From: a virus
DNA length: 64,000 nt
Strand: one strand, 5' to 3'
IMG/VR virus record: IMGVR_UViG_3300023184_000035
Span: 62,001-126,000 of that record
Below are positions 8,065 through 14,949 of the stretch, piece by piece. Below the pieces are notes generated by a model. The model worked only from the letters and a program-made list of their open reading frames with translations, was not told the DNA's origin and ran no database searches. Numbering within the stretch: the stretch's first letter is position 1; each line of letters starts with the position of its first letter. The position numbers were made by a program, and so were the translations under genes.

Positions 8065-8411
8065 AATGGTTTGCTGAAACTACAGAATGGCCCGGTGTCA
8101 CTGCACCCAACCATGTGTATCTCTTGGATGACTCAAAGAGCAAGATGTTTGCCTACGTAAAGTTTGGCACAGGACTGCCTGAAAAATTCAGCAAACCCAT
8201 TCGCATTGACATCCGTGGCCGCAAGTTCAAACTCAATCCCGAGCAGTTTGCAATCGACGTTGAGGCCGAAGTGCCAGAAGGTCGTGTGATTGAAGTGCAA
8301 GGCAGCAAGGGCGATGTGTACAAGGTCACAGAACTGCGCGGCCAGTACTCATGCACTTGTTCGGGATTCAAATTCCGTGGTGACTGCCGACACATTCGAG
8401 GTGTGCAATGA
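8061..8411 (+). CDS. SWIM zinc-finger protein, 116 aa
   Basis: The C-terminus holds a SWIM-type zinc motif: C-x-C-x8-C-x-H at Cys98, Cys100, Cys109 and His111 (YSCTCSGFKFRGDCRHIRGV). SWIM fingers bind nucleic acid or protein in bacterial, archaeal and eukaryotic proteins. The N-terminal 85 residues form beta-rich segments including VYLLDDSKSKMFAYVKF. Start overlaps the preceding gene (ATGA) and its stop overlaps the next start. A DNA-binding or host-factor-binding role is inferred. Confidence 0.82.
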   Translation: MKWFAETTEWPGVTAPNHVYLLDDSKSKMFAYVKFGTGLPEKFSKPIRIDIRGRKFKLNPEQFAIDVEAEVPEGRVIEVQGSKGDVYKVTELRGQYSCTCSGFKFRGDCRHIRGVQ

Positions 8412-8752
8412 TTGATTGGCGAACTGATGATCTGCGAAACATGGGCATGGAACTGTCTTTGGAAACGCAACAAAGCATTGAGAGTTATTTGCTCCGTGGT
8501 TGGGCTCCTGGCGGCTACGTGACAGCCATGTTGGCGCACGATTACGAACGTGCATTTGCATGTGCAGACATTGCCAATCGACAAACCATTTGGGTGCTGT
8601 GGCGCTGGATCACAGACTATGCACCTCCACTGTGTCATGGCAGTTACAAAGCCGTTGACATGTGGCGTGATGATGTGGGTGGTTGCAGAAGCAATTATGT
8701 AAAAAAGGTAGAACAAACCGCCATGTGGAAAAAATTAAAAACTGTGGCCTAA
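8408..8752 (+). CDS. Conserved phage protein of unknown function, 114 aa
   Basis: ATG at 8408 overlaps the SWIM gene stop. Mid-protein the segment LLRGWAPGGYVTAMLAHDYERAFACAD-x-x-N and a later CHGS with a W-x-D helix match a pattern common in small phage proteins (G-x-P-P/G-G-x-F/Y-x-x-A-x-L-x-x-D...A-x-x-x-A-D). Function unknown. The last gene of this unit. Confidence 0.7.
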   Translation: MIDWRTDDLRNMGMELSLETQQSIESYLLRGWAPGGYVTAMLAHDYERAFACADIANRQTIWVLWRWITDYAPPLCHGSYKAVDMWRDDVGGCRSNYVKKVEQTAMWKKLKTVA

Positions 8753-8799
8753 AACACCCAAAAAAGCCTGGAAATATCCGGGGTTTGTCGCTTGCTACT

Positions 8800-8835
8800 T
8801 AAATATTTGTCCGCAAACTATGAAGTTTGTTTTTT
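8800..8835 (+). promoter_or_regulatory. Candidate late promoter plus 5' hairpin
   Basis: TAAATAT at 8800-8806 is followed by a 6-bp hairpin CAAACT / AGTTTG (8814-8829) and a T6 run (8830-8835), directly before AAAGGAG of the next gene. It can be read as a late promoter whose transcript starts with a stabilising hairpin, or as a weak terminator of the preceding unit. The rest of the 96-base gap holds nothing else clear. Confidence 0.4.
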
Positions 8836-8848
8836 AAAGGAGTCTTAA

Positions 8849-9079
8849 ATGGACAAAGCGTTTGAAATGGCCTCAGGCCTGTTGGGTCACGTAGTTGATC
8901 TTGGTGTTAAGTTGATTGCAGTTGGTGTTGTGCTCCAAATCTTGTTTGGTGCCGCAGTGCCGTTTTTGGCAATCGATGTTGTGACTAGCATAGTCAAATT
9001 GGTAACTGCACTGGGCAGTCAAGGTTTGGTTGGACTGGTTTCAATTGCAGTGATCTATTGGGCCTTCAACAAGAAATAA
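8849..9079 (+). CDS. Small hydrophobic membrane protein, holin-like, 76 aa
   Basis: ATG at 8849 with AAAGGAG upstream. Nearly the whole protein is hydrophobic: about residues 13-38 and 50-73 form two or three membrane segments, ending in NKK. Size, topology and lack of polar domains are compatible with a holin, but marine-type phages carry similar proteins of unproven role. It is isolated between a candidate late promoter and a strong terminator, suggesting high late expression. Confidence 0.72.
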   Translation: MDKAFEMASGLLGHVVDLGVKLIAVGVVLQILFGAAVPFLAIDVVTSIVKLVTALGSQGLVGLVSIAVIYWAFNKK

Positions 9080-9100
9080 ACTTCTTGCCAGACTCATAAA

Positions 9101-9124
9101 AAAACCACCCTAGGGTGGTTTTTC
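9101..9124. terminator. Bidirectional terminator
   Basis: Perfect stem AAAACCACCC / GGGTGGTTTT with a TA loop, flanked by A-run and T-run, so it can stop transcription from both sides. It separates the plus gene ending at 9079 from the convergent minus gene ending at 9129. Confidence 0.9.
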
Positions 9125-9128
9125 TTTG

Positions 9129-9356
9129 TTACGCAGCGTCTATAAACTTCTTGAGTTCTTCGGCCTTGGCCACAATATCCGTACTGGACGGAAAATCTGG
9201 CATGGTTGGGTACGGAAGGATTCCACGATTGGCATCATTCAGTTTGGAATGATATTCATCGCTGAGTCGACTACGTTGTTCGTAGACTGGCGCTTGGAGG
9301 ATTTCTTTGGCCAGGGTGAGAAGTTCGAGACGTATCTCGTAAGGTGTTTTGCTCAT
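9129..9356 (-). CDS. Conserved phage helical protein, 75 aa
   Basis: The start at 9356 (MSKTPYEIRLELLTLAKEIL) is preferred over an upstream in-frame ATG at 9389 because AAGGAG lies just upstream on the minus strand. The opening SKTPYEIRLELL is common in T4-like phage proteins of unknown function. All-helical with a central linker PYPTMPDFP. On the minus strand with a candidate late promoter at 9413-9419. Confidence 0.75.
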   Translation of the reverse strand: MSKTPYEIRLELLTLAKEILQAPVYEQRSRLSDEYHSKLNDANRGILPYPTMPDFPSSTDIVAKAEELKKFIDAA

Positions 9357-9412
9357 ATTTTTCTCCTTGTGTGTATGTGTGTTTAACACGAGCTGTGACT
9401 TTCATCACGCAA

Positions 9413-9419
9413 ATATTTA
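9413..9419 (-). promoter_or_regulatory. Candidate late promoter TAAATAT (minus)
   Basis: On the minus strand TAAATAT lies about 57 bases upstream of the gene start at 9356 and is followed by a small hairpin with GTGA / TCAC arms near the presumed transcript start, as at 8800-8835. Weak evidence by itself. Confidence 0.3.
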
Positions 9420-9447
9420 GTCTGGCAAAACTCATGCCCAAAATTTC

Positions 9448-9476
9448 TTGCATTACAACACAAACCCATGTATACT
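9448..9476 (+). promoter_or_regulatory. Candidate promoter TTGCAT-N17-TATACT
   Basis: -35-like TTGCAT at 9448-9453 and -10 TATACT at 9471-9476, upstream of the gene at 9525 whose ribosome site is AAAGGAG. Confidence 0.55.
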
Positions 9477-9524
9477 TGTGGAATGCTGTGATGCAACAGC
9501 TAATTTTATTTAAAGGAGTATTTT

Positions 9525-9791
9525 ATGCATTTCAATCCCGAAACCAAAACCTACAAACTGTTCCATGCCTTGTACAATGGCGAAGCAGTGACTGCCAGCC
9601 AAGCACAACACCGCTTTGGCATCAAGAACATCTCGGCTGAAGTTAGCCGTGTTCGCCAAGCTGGTTATGCAGTTTACGCCAACAGCCGCAAAGCTGGTAA
9701 CGGCGTCAAAGTCACTGAGTATGCAATTGGCAAACCCAGCCGCAAGCTGATTGCTGCCGGTTACAAAGCAATGGCACTTGGTTTGGCCTAA
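9525..9791 (+). CDS. Helix-turn-helix-like DNA-binding protein, 88 aa
   Basis: ATG at 9525 behind AAAGGAGTATTTT. The region TASQAQHRFGIKNISAEVSRVRQAGYAVY (about residues 23-51) looks like a winged-helix/HTH: a helix, a turn at FGIKN and a recognition-like helix rich in Arg, followed by a wing. The end GKPSRKLIAAGYKAMALGLA is basic. Similar small proteins are common in phages. Likely a transcriptional regulator or nucleoid binder (inference). Own promoter and terminator. Confidence 0.78.
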   Translation: MHFNPETKTYKLFHALYNGEAVTASQAQHRFGIKNISAEVSRVRQAGYAVYANSRKAGNGVKVTEYAIGKPSRKLIAAGYKAMALGLA

Positions 9792-9830
9792 ACCAACTCG
9801 CTGTCCAATTCACACTGGACACTACGACAA

Positions 9831-9855
9831 AACCCTGCAACCAGCAGGGTTTTTT
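9831..9855 (+). terminator. Rho-independent terminator
   Basis: Stem AACCCTGC / GCAGGGTT with a 5-base loop and T-run, directly joined to the next promoter's TTGACC. An almost identical terminator-promoter joint lies at 20804-20857. Confidence 0.92.
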
Positions 9856-9856
9856 C

Positions 9857-9885
9857 TTGACCGATAATTCTGTATCGTGTATAAT
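9857..9885 (+). promoter_or_regulatory. Sigma70-type promoter, TTGACC-N17-TATAAT
   Basis: -35 TTGACC at 9857-9862, -10 TATAAT at 9880-9885. It starts right after the T-run of the terminator. The ATG of the cupin gene at 9891 is 5 bases after the -10 box, so the message would be leaderless if initiation is 7 bases downstream. Confidence 0.85.
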
Positions 9886-9890
9886 ACACT

Positions 9891-10349
9891 ATGATTAAAG
9901 AACTCTTTCAACGTTGGGATCGGCACCGTGTGATCATGGACCGTGTGAATGGCGAACCTTATTTGGAACGCTACTACGTGTTCCTCAAAGATCGCAAGCG
10001 TTTTCCATTCAACATCTTTGTGCATAAATTTTTGAAGTCTGATCCGGACGATGTGCATGATCATCCCTGGCCCTACTTCACTGTCATATTAAAGGGTGGC
10101 TACTGGGAATGGATTCCAGTGTTCAACACACGTGGCGAGAAAATACATGAATATTGTGTTTGGCGCAGACCTGGCAGTTTTAGATTTTCTGGTGCCAACA
10201 CCTATCACAGAATTGAATTGGATCCAGCAGTAGAATGTTGGACACTATTCATGCCCGGTCGTAAACAACGTGACTGGGGATTCCTGGTCAAGAACAAATG
10301 GGTGCAATGGCAAGATTATTTGGCCTTGCGCAAGAGTCAATCAACTTGA
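9891..10349 (+). CDS. Cupin-fold protein, 152 aa
   Basis: A conserved phage cupin-like protein. HDHPWPYFTVILKGGYWE (about 56-73) provides an H-x-H pair and the first cupin motif; RRPGSFRFSGANTYHRIEL (about 94-112) supplies the second with His109. The end CWTLFMPGRKQRDWGFL is typical of this phage family. Cupins bind a metal and may be enzymes or binding proteins; the substrate is unknown. It may start leaderless given the promoter position. Confidence 0.85.
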   Translation: MIKELFQRWDRHRVIMDRVNGEPYLERYYVFLKDRKRFPFNIFVHKFLKSDPDDVHDHPWPYFTVILKGGYWEWIPVFNTRGEKIHEYCVWRRPGSFRFSGANTYHRIELDPAVECWTLFMPGRKQRDWGFLVKNKWVQWQDYLALRKSQST

Positions 10350-10359
10350 AAGTAAATAT

Positions 10360-10767
10360 ATGACAGACATAGGACAGTTTCTCATGGAATTTGGCGACTT
10401 TTTGATTTATGCTGGCATTGGTTGGTTGCTCACCAGCCTGACACTAATGGTATTGGGAATGTTTGTGCGTTGGTATCTTGAACGCCGAATCGGCCAGGAA
10501 CTAAACTCTGTGGGACAGGCCCTAGACGAAGAAAAGTTAATTGCACTCACAGTGGAGGTTGACCAAAATCAATATTTCTGTTACAATTCACTCACAAGTG
10601 ATTTTGTTTGTCAAGGTTCAGACTTGAAGGAAATACGTGAACGATTTCGTGAGAGATATCCTGACAAAGATGCAGCCATATATGACGGCGACGAGTCCGC
10701 AGTGACCACACTAAAATCGCAACTCAAAGATTTAAAGAAACAAAATGAAAATAGCATTAGCATCTGA
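10360..10767 (+). CDS. Membrane-anchored protein, 135 aa
   Basis: ATG at 10360 chosen because it begins a short polar end, then one strong membrane segment (LIYAGIGWLLTSLTLMVLGMFV, about residues 14-35). The remaining 95 residues are soluble and acidic, ending in a charged helix. No known family. A promoter-like sequence lies within the coding region (10559-10587). The end overlaps the next gene by 23 bases. Confidence 0.7.
   Translation: MTDIGQFLMEFGDFLIYAGIGWLLTSLTLMVLGMFVRWYLERRIGQELNSVGQALDEEKLIALTVEVDQNQYFCYNSLTSDFVCQGSDLKEIRERFRERYPDKDAAIYDGDESAVTTLKSQLKDLKKQNENSISI
10559..10587 (+). promoter_or_regulatory. Candidate promoter inside a gene, TTGACC-N17-TACAAT
   Basis: TTGACC at 10559-10564, -10 TACAAT at 10582-10587, spacing 17, within the membrane-anchored gene. 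It would transcribe the phosphoesterase gene at 10745. Not proven; the spacer resembles the window's promoter family only in part. Confidence 0.4.
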
Positions 10768-11578
10768 CGTACACCTGGAATTTGGTGACCTAGACTTTGA
10801 CAACACAGACAACGCTGACGTGTTGATCTTGGGCGGTGACATCTGTGTGGGCAACGACATCACACAACGTGATCCTTACAACACCATGGGCGAAGAATAT
10901 CGTAGCAATCGTTATCATGATTTCTTTCAACGATGCAGTGCTAGATTCCCGCATGTGATTTTCATTGTGGGCAATCACGAACATTATCATGGTGACTTTG
11001 CCAAGACTGTGCCGCACTTCAAAGATGTCCTGGGTTATTTGACAAACCTGCATGTTCTTGAAAAAGAAACTTTTGTGCTGGATGATGTCACATTCATTGG
11101 CGGCACCTTATGGACCGACATGAACCGGCGTAGCATTCGTACCTTGCATGAGATTTCACGCATGATGAACGATTTTCGTTGTGTAGACAACAGTGCCAAA
11201 AGCAGTGATCAGCGTGGTTGGAATCCTCGCTTCTCCACAACAGACGCCGCAGATGATCATGATGCCATGCTGGAATACATTCGCCTAGTGATCGAAGGCA
11301 AGTTTGATCAGAAGTTTGTGGTGGTGGGACATCATGCGCCCAGCAGACTCAGCACACACCCAAGATATGCCCATGAGTCCATTATGAATGGTGGCTACAG
11401 TTCGGAACTGGATGACTTTATTCTGGATCATCCACAGATCCGGTTGTGGACACATGGTCACACTCACGAGGATTTTGACTACTGCATTGGCAGTACTCGA
11501 ATCCTGTGCAACCCAAGAGGTTACATCAACTATGAAGAAAGGGCAGATCAATGGCGACTGAAAACAGTGGAAGTGTAA
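10745..11578 (+). CDS. Calcineurin-like metallophosphoesterase, 277 aa
   Basis: All metal-binding motifs of the family are present: Asp8 and His10 (SDVH), GGD with Asp32, GNHEH at 76-80, GHH in VVGHHAPS and GHTH near residue 238. Such enzymes hydrolyse phosphodiesters or phosphomonoesters with two metal ions; substrates range from nucleotides and signalling molecules to nucleic acids. Cytoplasmic (no signal). ATG at 10745 overlaps the previous gene. In a phage it could act on nucleotides or host/defence signals; unknown. Confidence 0.92.
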   Translation: MKIALASDVHLEFGDLDFDNTDNADVLILGGDICVGNDITQRDPYNTMGEEYRSNRYHDFFQRCSARFPHVIFIVGNHEHYHGDFAKTVPHFKDVLGYLTNLHVLEKETFVLDDVTFIGGTLWTDMNRRSIRTLHEISRMMNDFRCVDNSAKSSDQRGWNPRFSTTDAADDHDAMLEYIRLVIEGKFDQKFVVVGHHAPSRLSTHPRYAHESIMNGGYSSELDDFILDHPQIRLWTHGHTHEDFDYCIGSTRILCNPRGYINYEERADQWRLKTVEV

Positions 11579-11760
11579 AAAACTGGTTGCGTTATTCGGG
11601 ATTCAGTGTTATACTAATAGGAAATCCTTGTCATTGGAGTTGGCTGCCTTGGGCACGACAGGAAGCCAATGACGGATGGCCCAGCCCTAACGAACGCACA
11701 TACAGCGTGGGTTGGATTTTTTTAACTTTGAGAATATGGATTGATGATGGAAGCTGGTAA
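11551..11760 (+). CDS. Small Trp-rich protein, 69 aa
   Basis: ATG at 11551 overlaps the phosphoesterase end by 28 bases. The product holds about eight Trp (WSWLPWARQE, WIFLTLRIW) and one hydrophobic patch. A candidate promoter at 11587-11615 lies inside it, so the true start may be later or the frame may be non-coding. Function unknown. Confidence 0.45.
   Translation: MATENSGSVKNWLRYSGFSVILIGNPCHWSWLPWARQEANDGWPSPNERTYSVGWIFLTLRIWIDDGSW
11587..11615 (+). promoter_or_regulatory. Candidate promoter TTGCGT-N17-TATACT
   Basis: Lies 9 bases after the phosphoesterase stop, TTGCGT at 11587-11592 and TATACT at 11610-11615. Could drive the cluster from 11744. Moderate match only. Confidence 0.35.
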
Positions 11761-11953
11761 AACAAAAACTCGTTTTGACATGGAACAAGAAATCATGCAG
11801 GCCTGGCAAGTGCTGGATGATATCAAGATGTTGAGTGCTCGTGAGGGCACTGAGAAGGAAGACTGGGACGCAGTGTATCGACTGTATCAAATACGTTTTG
11901 AAACGCTGTTTGAAACATTTGAACAACTGATCAAAGCAGGCACTATACTGTGA
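11744..11953 (+). CDS. Conserved small helical protein, 69 aa
   Basis: ATG at 11744, overlapping the previous frame by 17 bases. MEQEIMQAWQVLDDIKML and RLYQIRFETLFETFEQLIKAG are two amphipathic helices with the pattern of small conserved proteins of T4-like cyanophages (I-M-x-x-W-x-V...Y-x-x-R-F-x-x-L-F-x-x-F). Function unknown. Confidence 0.68.
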   Translation: MMEAGKTKTRFDMEQEIMQAWQVLDDIKMLSAREGTEKEDWDAVYRLYQIRFETLFETFEQLIKAGTIL

Positions 11954-12147
11954 TGCGCAGAATGATCCTGACCCGCCATCAGTGGGAACAGGTAAGTGTG
12001 TGGTTGGCCTTGAATCAACAGGTGAACGAAATAGAGATTGTGGAATCAAAGACCACAGGTATTGGACTGGATCACACTGCCAAGTTCTTTTACAAAGAAC
12101 ATATATTGTTGAGTGAGATGGACATAACTGATACATCAACTTGGTAA
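11953..12147 (+). CDS. Unknown small protein, 64 aa
   Basis: ATG at 11953 shares bases with the upstream TGA (TGATG), and a GTG at 11950 is an alternative. The product (HQWEQVSVWLALNQQVNEIE and IGLDHTAKFFYKEHI) looks alpha/beta. No family recognised. Confidence 0.58.
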   Translation: MRRMILTRHQWEQVSVWLALNQQVNEIEIVESKTTGIGLDHTAKFFYKEHILLSEMDITDTSTW

Positions 12148-12156
12148 GGATCTGAA

Positions 12157-12378
12157 ATGATTAGTGCAGTACTATTTTTAATTGCCTTAGTGGGCTGGGG
12201 GTGGCTGGTGTTTGGAAATCATTTTACATGGGCAGAGCGCCGTAAACAATTATGTAGTATCGGTGAACACTGGTTGACCGGCACGGGAACGATTTGGCAT
12301 AACAAGCACGGCGAGTACTTCACTGGACGGCATTGTTGTGCCTGCGATTATTGGGAAGTCACAAAGGTTGAAGAATGA
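12157..12378 (+). CDS. Small membrane-anchored protein, 73 aa
   Basis: ATG at 12157 behind AAGGATCTGAA. One N-terminal membrane segment (ISAVLFLIALVGWGWLVFG), then a His/Trp/Cys-rich soluble part with CCACDYW. The closely spaced Cys and His could bind a metal. Overlaps the next gene (ATGA). Confidence 0.62.
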   Translation: MISAVLFLIALVGWGWLVFGNHFTWAERRKQLCSIGEHWLTGTGTIWHNKHGEYFTGRHCCACDYWEVTKVEE

Positions 12379-12503
12379 AAATGTATAAACACAGCAATGG
12401 TAAAATACATTTCTATCCTGAGCATATTCCCCAAGGATGGGTGGTGTTCCTGGACCCAAGAACATTTGAATCAGTATGGCGTAGGATTCGAGGTAGACAA
12501 TGA
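12375..12503 (+). CDS. Very small protein, 42 aa
   Basis: ATG at 12375 (ATGA overlap with the stop at 12376-12378) to TGA 12501-12503, which overlaps the next ATG. Product: MKMYKHSNGKIHFYPEHIPQ, then GWVVFLDPRT and a basic Arg-rich end. The coupling on both sides supports it as a gene. Function unknown. Confidence 0.58.
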   Translation: MKMYKHSNGKIHFYPEHIPQGWVVFLDPRTFESVWRRIRGRQ

Positions 12504-12733
12504 CTCCAGAGCAACAGATCAAAGCCGCTGAAGAATGGGCTAGACTCAGAGTAGAAGCTGCCGAAGCTGATCGTGACTATGCACTAGGCTTGGCCAGTGC
12601 CGCACACCTGGAATTGATGCAGGCCATCAAGTATGGATTCAATCCCAAGTCTGCACACAGTACGCTGATCAGCATTGGTAAACTGAGCCCAAGGCTAAAT
12701 CAAATAAGAGAAGCATATGAACGAAAAGTTTAA
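12500..12733 (+). CDS. Small helical protein, 77 aa
   Basis: ATG at 12500 overlaps the prior stop. Highly helical and Ala/Glu-rich at the start (QIKAAEEWARLRVEAAEADRD), possibly a short coiled coil. No family recognised. Overlaps the next gene by 17 bases. Confidence 0.6.
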   Translation: MTPEQQIKAAEEWARLRVEAAEADRDYALGLASAAHLELMQAIKYGFNPKSAHSTLISIGKLSPRLNQIREAYERKV

Positions 12734-12929
12734 GCAACTGGCTCTCGAGGCCAAGATGGCGACTGCTGATTTTGATGCGGGCTCATACTATGTGGCCACA
12801 CCAGACCGCATGCAACTGTTTGCCGAGCTGATTGTGCGAGAATGTGCCCTTGCCGGTTTAGAAACTCACGGTAATTATGATGTTCATGATGACATTTTGA
12901 AACATTTTGGATTTGGAGTTGAAGAATGA
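12717..12929 (+). CDS. Conserved small phage protein, 70 aa
   Basis: MNEKFKQLALEAKM, then FAELIVRECALAGLETHG and DILKHFGFGVEE. The F-A-E-L-I-V-R-E-C core and the C-terminal K-x-H-F-G-V/F-E-E are widespread in small phage proteins of unknown role. Overlaps both neighbours. Confidence 0.72.
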   Translation: MNEKFKQLALEAKMATADFDAGSYYVATPDRMQLFAELIVRECALAGLETHGNYDVHDDILKHFGFGVEE

Positions 12930-13285
12930 GCAATGAAATCACAACAGAAATGCTGGACCGCAAGATTGCATGGTGTGAGCAAAACGCATTTTGGGGTCGA
13001 GGTTCTGCCATACAGCGTATGCAGGATTTCTACTTTGAAAAGACCCGTGACACAGTGAATGAGCCTTGGCCTGAAAGTTTTACCCTGGACGATCTTGCCA
13101 AAGCATTGAATGTGGAACGTGTGAGTTATAGAATCTACTATAGCCGAGATAATCTTACATTGAGACTGTTTGTGTTCCGTGCCCACTGCACCGAGTCTGA
13201 AGAGCAAAAGATGTTGGCCCTGGGATTTGTACATGCCAAAGACGGCGACACTGAAAATATACCTAACAAGGAACTTGTAGAATGA
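12926..13285 (+). CDS. Unknown protein, 119 aa
   Basis: ATG at 12926 (ATGA). Contains TTEMLDRKIAWCEQNAFWG and a central LDDLAKALNVERVSYRIYY that could be a short HTH-like helix pair, but this is only an impression. Stop overlaps the next start. Function unknown. Confidence 0.58.
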   Translation: MSNEITTEMLDRKIAWCEQNAFWGRGSAIQRMQDFYFEKTRDTVNEPWPESFTLDDLAKALNVERVSYRIYYSRDNLTLRLFVFRAHCTESEEQKMLALGFVHAKDGDTENIPNKELVE

Positions 13286-14007
13286 AAATTTACATCAGCG
13301 GATATCGAGATCATTGGATCTCACCTTACACCATGTTGGACTATGTGTTCTTCTGGACTGACTGGTCCAAGTGTTCTCGTTGGACTACGGAACAAGCACT
13401 TGAAGATTATCGCCGAGAAAAATCCCAGTTTGTGGAACGTCCTGACTGGTGTGAAACATGGAGTGACCGTCTTACACCCGTCAGTCAGGCCATCATGTGG
13501 GTGCTGGATCGTGTGCATCCAGCCATCAACTACATCAAGATTGACCGCTACGATACCTGGAGCATGGATTCGACCTTGAGTCCCATTATCCTGCCCATGC
13601 TGAAACAACTGAAAGAAAAAAAGCATGGCGCACCGTTTGTGGATGACGAAGATGTGCCCGAACACCTGCGTAGCACCGCCGCCCCGCCCAAAGAAAACGA
13701 ATATGATACTGATGATCACCACTTTGCACGTTGGGACTGGGTCATGGATGAAATGATCTTTGCATTTGAGTGCAAGGTAGATAACTCATGGGAAGATGCT
13801 TTCCGTGAAGGTGAACATGACCTACTTTGGATACCAGTAGACAAAGACGGCAATGAAGTGCCCAAAGGTGAACACAAGTATTATCAAATGGGCAAAGGTC
13901 CCAAAGACACCTACAAGTGCGATTACGAAGGCATGAAAGTGGTACAAGCACGTATCAGCAATGGTTTCCGACTGTTTGGCAAGTACTACGAAGGCCTGTG
14001 GGACTGA
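13282..14007 (+). CDS. Conserved phage protein of unknown function, 241 aa
   Basis: A well-defined, Trp/His/Asp-rich soluble protein. Segments KIYISGYRDHWISPYTML, IKIDRYDTWSMDSTLSPIIL, PFVDDEDVPEHLRS and RWDWVMDEMIFAFE match a conserved protein I recall from T4-like and other large phages, with no known function. The conserved Asp/His/Trp density suggests an enzyme or nucleotide binder (inference). Starts with an ATGA overlap; the next gene starts at its stop. Confidence 0.8.
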   Translation: MKIYISGYRDHWISPYTMLDYVFFWTDWSKCSRWTTEQALEDYRREKSQFVERPDWCETWSDRLTPVSQAIMWVLDRVHPAINYIKIDRYDTWSMDSTLSPIILPMLKQLKEKKHGAPFVDDEDVPEHLRSTAAPPKENEYDTDDHHFARWDWVMDEMIFAFECKVDNSWEDAFREGEHDLLWIPVDKDGNEVPKGEHKYYQMGKGPKDTYKCDYEGMKVVQARISNGFRLFGKYYEGLWD

Positions 14008-14282
14008 TGTTCGGCACCAACTACAACGATCACAGAGCGGCTGCTGGATTTGCTGAAAAGAGTCAACGGGAAGCTGATGCATTCTTTTATTACAAAGCCG
14101 CCTGGACCCTACAGTTTGCATGGAGGCCACATCGTTGTGAACTTACCAAGAAAATTATTTGGTTGCAGTCGGCCTATCAAGGCTGTGCCAGTTACGGTGA
14201 TCCGAGTGAAGCAGTATATGAATATCGTTGGCATGATCGCCATGAACATTTGATTTGGGTATTAAAAGGACCATATGGGTGA
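14007..14282 (+). CDS. Unknown protein, 91 aa
   Basis: ATG at 14007 within TGATG. Product has NDHRAAAGFAEKSQREADAF and a basic, Trp-rich middle. Ends in YEYRWHDRHEHLIWVLKGPYG. No motif recognised; part of the overlapped run. Confidence 0.58.
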   Translation: MFGTNYNDHRAAAGFAEKSQREADAFFYYKAAWTLQFAWRPHRCELTKKIIWLQSAYQGCASYGDPSEAVYEYRWHDRHEHLIWVLKGPYG

Positions 14283-14529
14283 TACAGCATTTGAAAATAT
14301 GATGTCGGATTTGATGGACAGGGATGCCAGAGTGGAACGACAACACAGTATTTCTGAAACAGATTATCATATGTGGCAGAGAGCATTTACATTTGAAGGT
14401 ATCAAGGGTCAACGATACGGACAGAGTTTTTGCAATCATTTTGACATCACAGACTATGTGCTGTTTTACAAAATAGATTGGGAAAGTGCTGACCAACACA
14501 TAAGGACAGTGTATCTTGACCAGTGCTGA
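14275..14529 (+). CDS. Unknown small protein, 84 aa
   Basis: ATG at 14275 preceded by AAAAGGACCAT. Acidic, with WQRAFTFEGIKGQRYGQSFC and DYVLFYKIDWESADQHI. Possibly distantly related to the neighbouring small proteins with aromatic C-terminal strands. Function unknown. Confidence 0.55.
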   Translation: MGDTAFENMMSDLMDRDARVERQHSISETDYHMWQRAFTFEGIKGQRYGQSFCNHFDITDYVLFYKIDWESADQHIRTVYLDQC

Positions 14530-14743
14530 TCACCCACATGGCCTGACACTAGATTGGGTACCGACAGATATCATAGAACTGTGGAACCAGCGCATGGCCC
14601 GAGTAGTAGAACTGTTTGGCTTGCCTGGTGATAGATATGTCACAGACATCAATGTAAATGAAATGACCTTTTGGTTCCGCGACGCCAACGATGCACTGCT
14701 GTTTAGATTGTGCCATGGAAACAGTAGACTACGTACGGCTTAA
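14516..14743 (+). CDS. Small protein of the F-x-F...F-x-L family, 75 aa, TTG start
   Basis: No ATG or GTG is available before the conserved part, and TTG at 14516 is preceded by AAGGA at 14502-14506, so TTG is the likely start. The C-terminal MTFWFRDANDALLFRLCHG fits the recurrent pattern F-x-F...D-A...F-x-L of several small proteins in this window (see 14715, 15747, 30890-31897). Overlaps both neighbours. Confidence 0.55.
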   Translation: MTSADHPHGLTLDWVPTDIIELWNQRMARVVELFGLPGDRYVTDINVNEMTFWFRDANDALLFRLCHGNSRLRTA

Positions 14744-14942
14744 TTGTGGTTCTCAACAGGCCTTGGCCTACAAGCATCAGTTGGATATTGACGGACTCAT
14801 AGTCAACCAAGACTATACCTGGCGATATCAAAAACCTGTGTACGATGAGTTTGCCTGGACTGATTCGGAAGTCAGCAATGTCACATTCACATTCCGAAAT
14901 CCCATGTTGGCCACATTCTATCAGTTAAAGTGGTGTCGGTAA
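14715..14942 (+). CDS. Small protein of the F-x-F...L-K-W family, 75 aa
   Basis: ATG at 14715 (METVDYVRLNCGSQQALAYK). The end VTFTFRNPMLATFYQLKWCR fits the family signature of a beta strand F-x-F, a short helix and L-x-W at the C-terminus. Overlaps the previous gene by 29 bases. Function unknown. Confidence 0.6.
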   Translation: METVDYVRLNCGSQQALAYKHQLDIDGLIVNQDYTWRYQKPVYDEFAWTDSEVSNVTFTFRNPMLATFYQLKWCR

Positions 14943-14949
14943 ATATCCC

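Noticed and set aside
10353-10359. TAAATAT directly before the ATG at 10360 (also 14940-14946, 33670-33676, 53061-53067)
   Set aside because: These are 3-6 bases before the start codon; a late promoter there would begin transcription inside the gene, so they are probably chance or need a different explanation.
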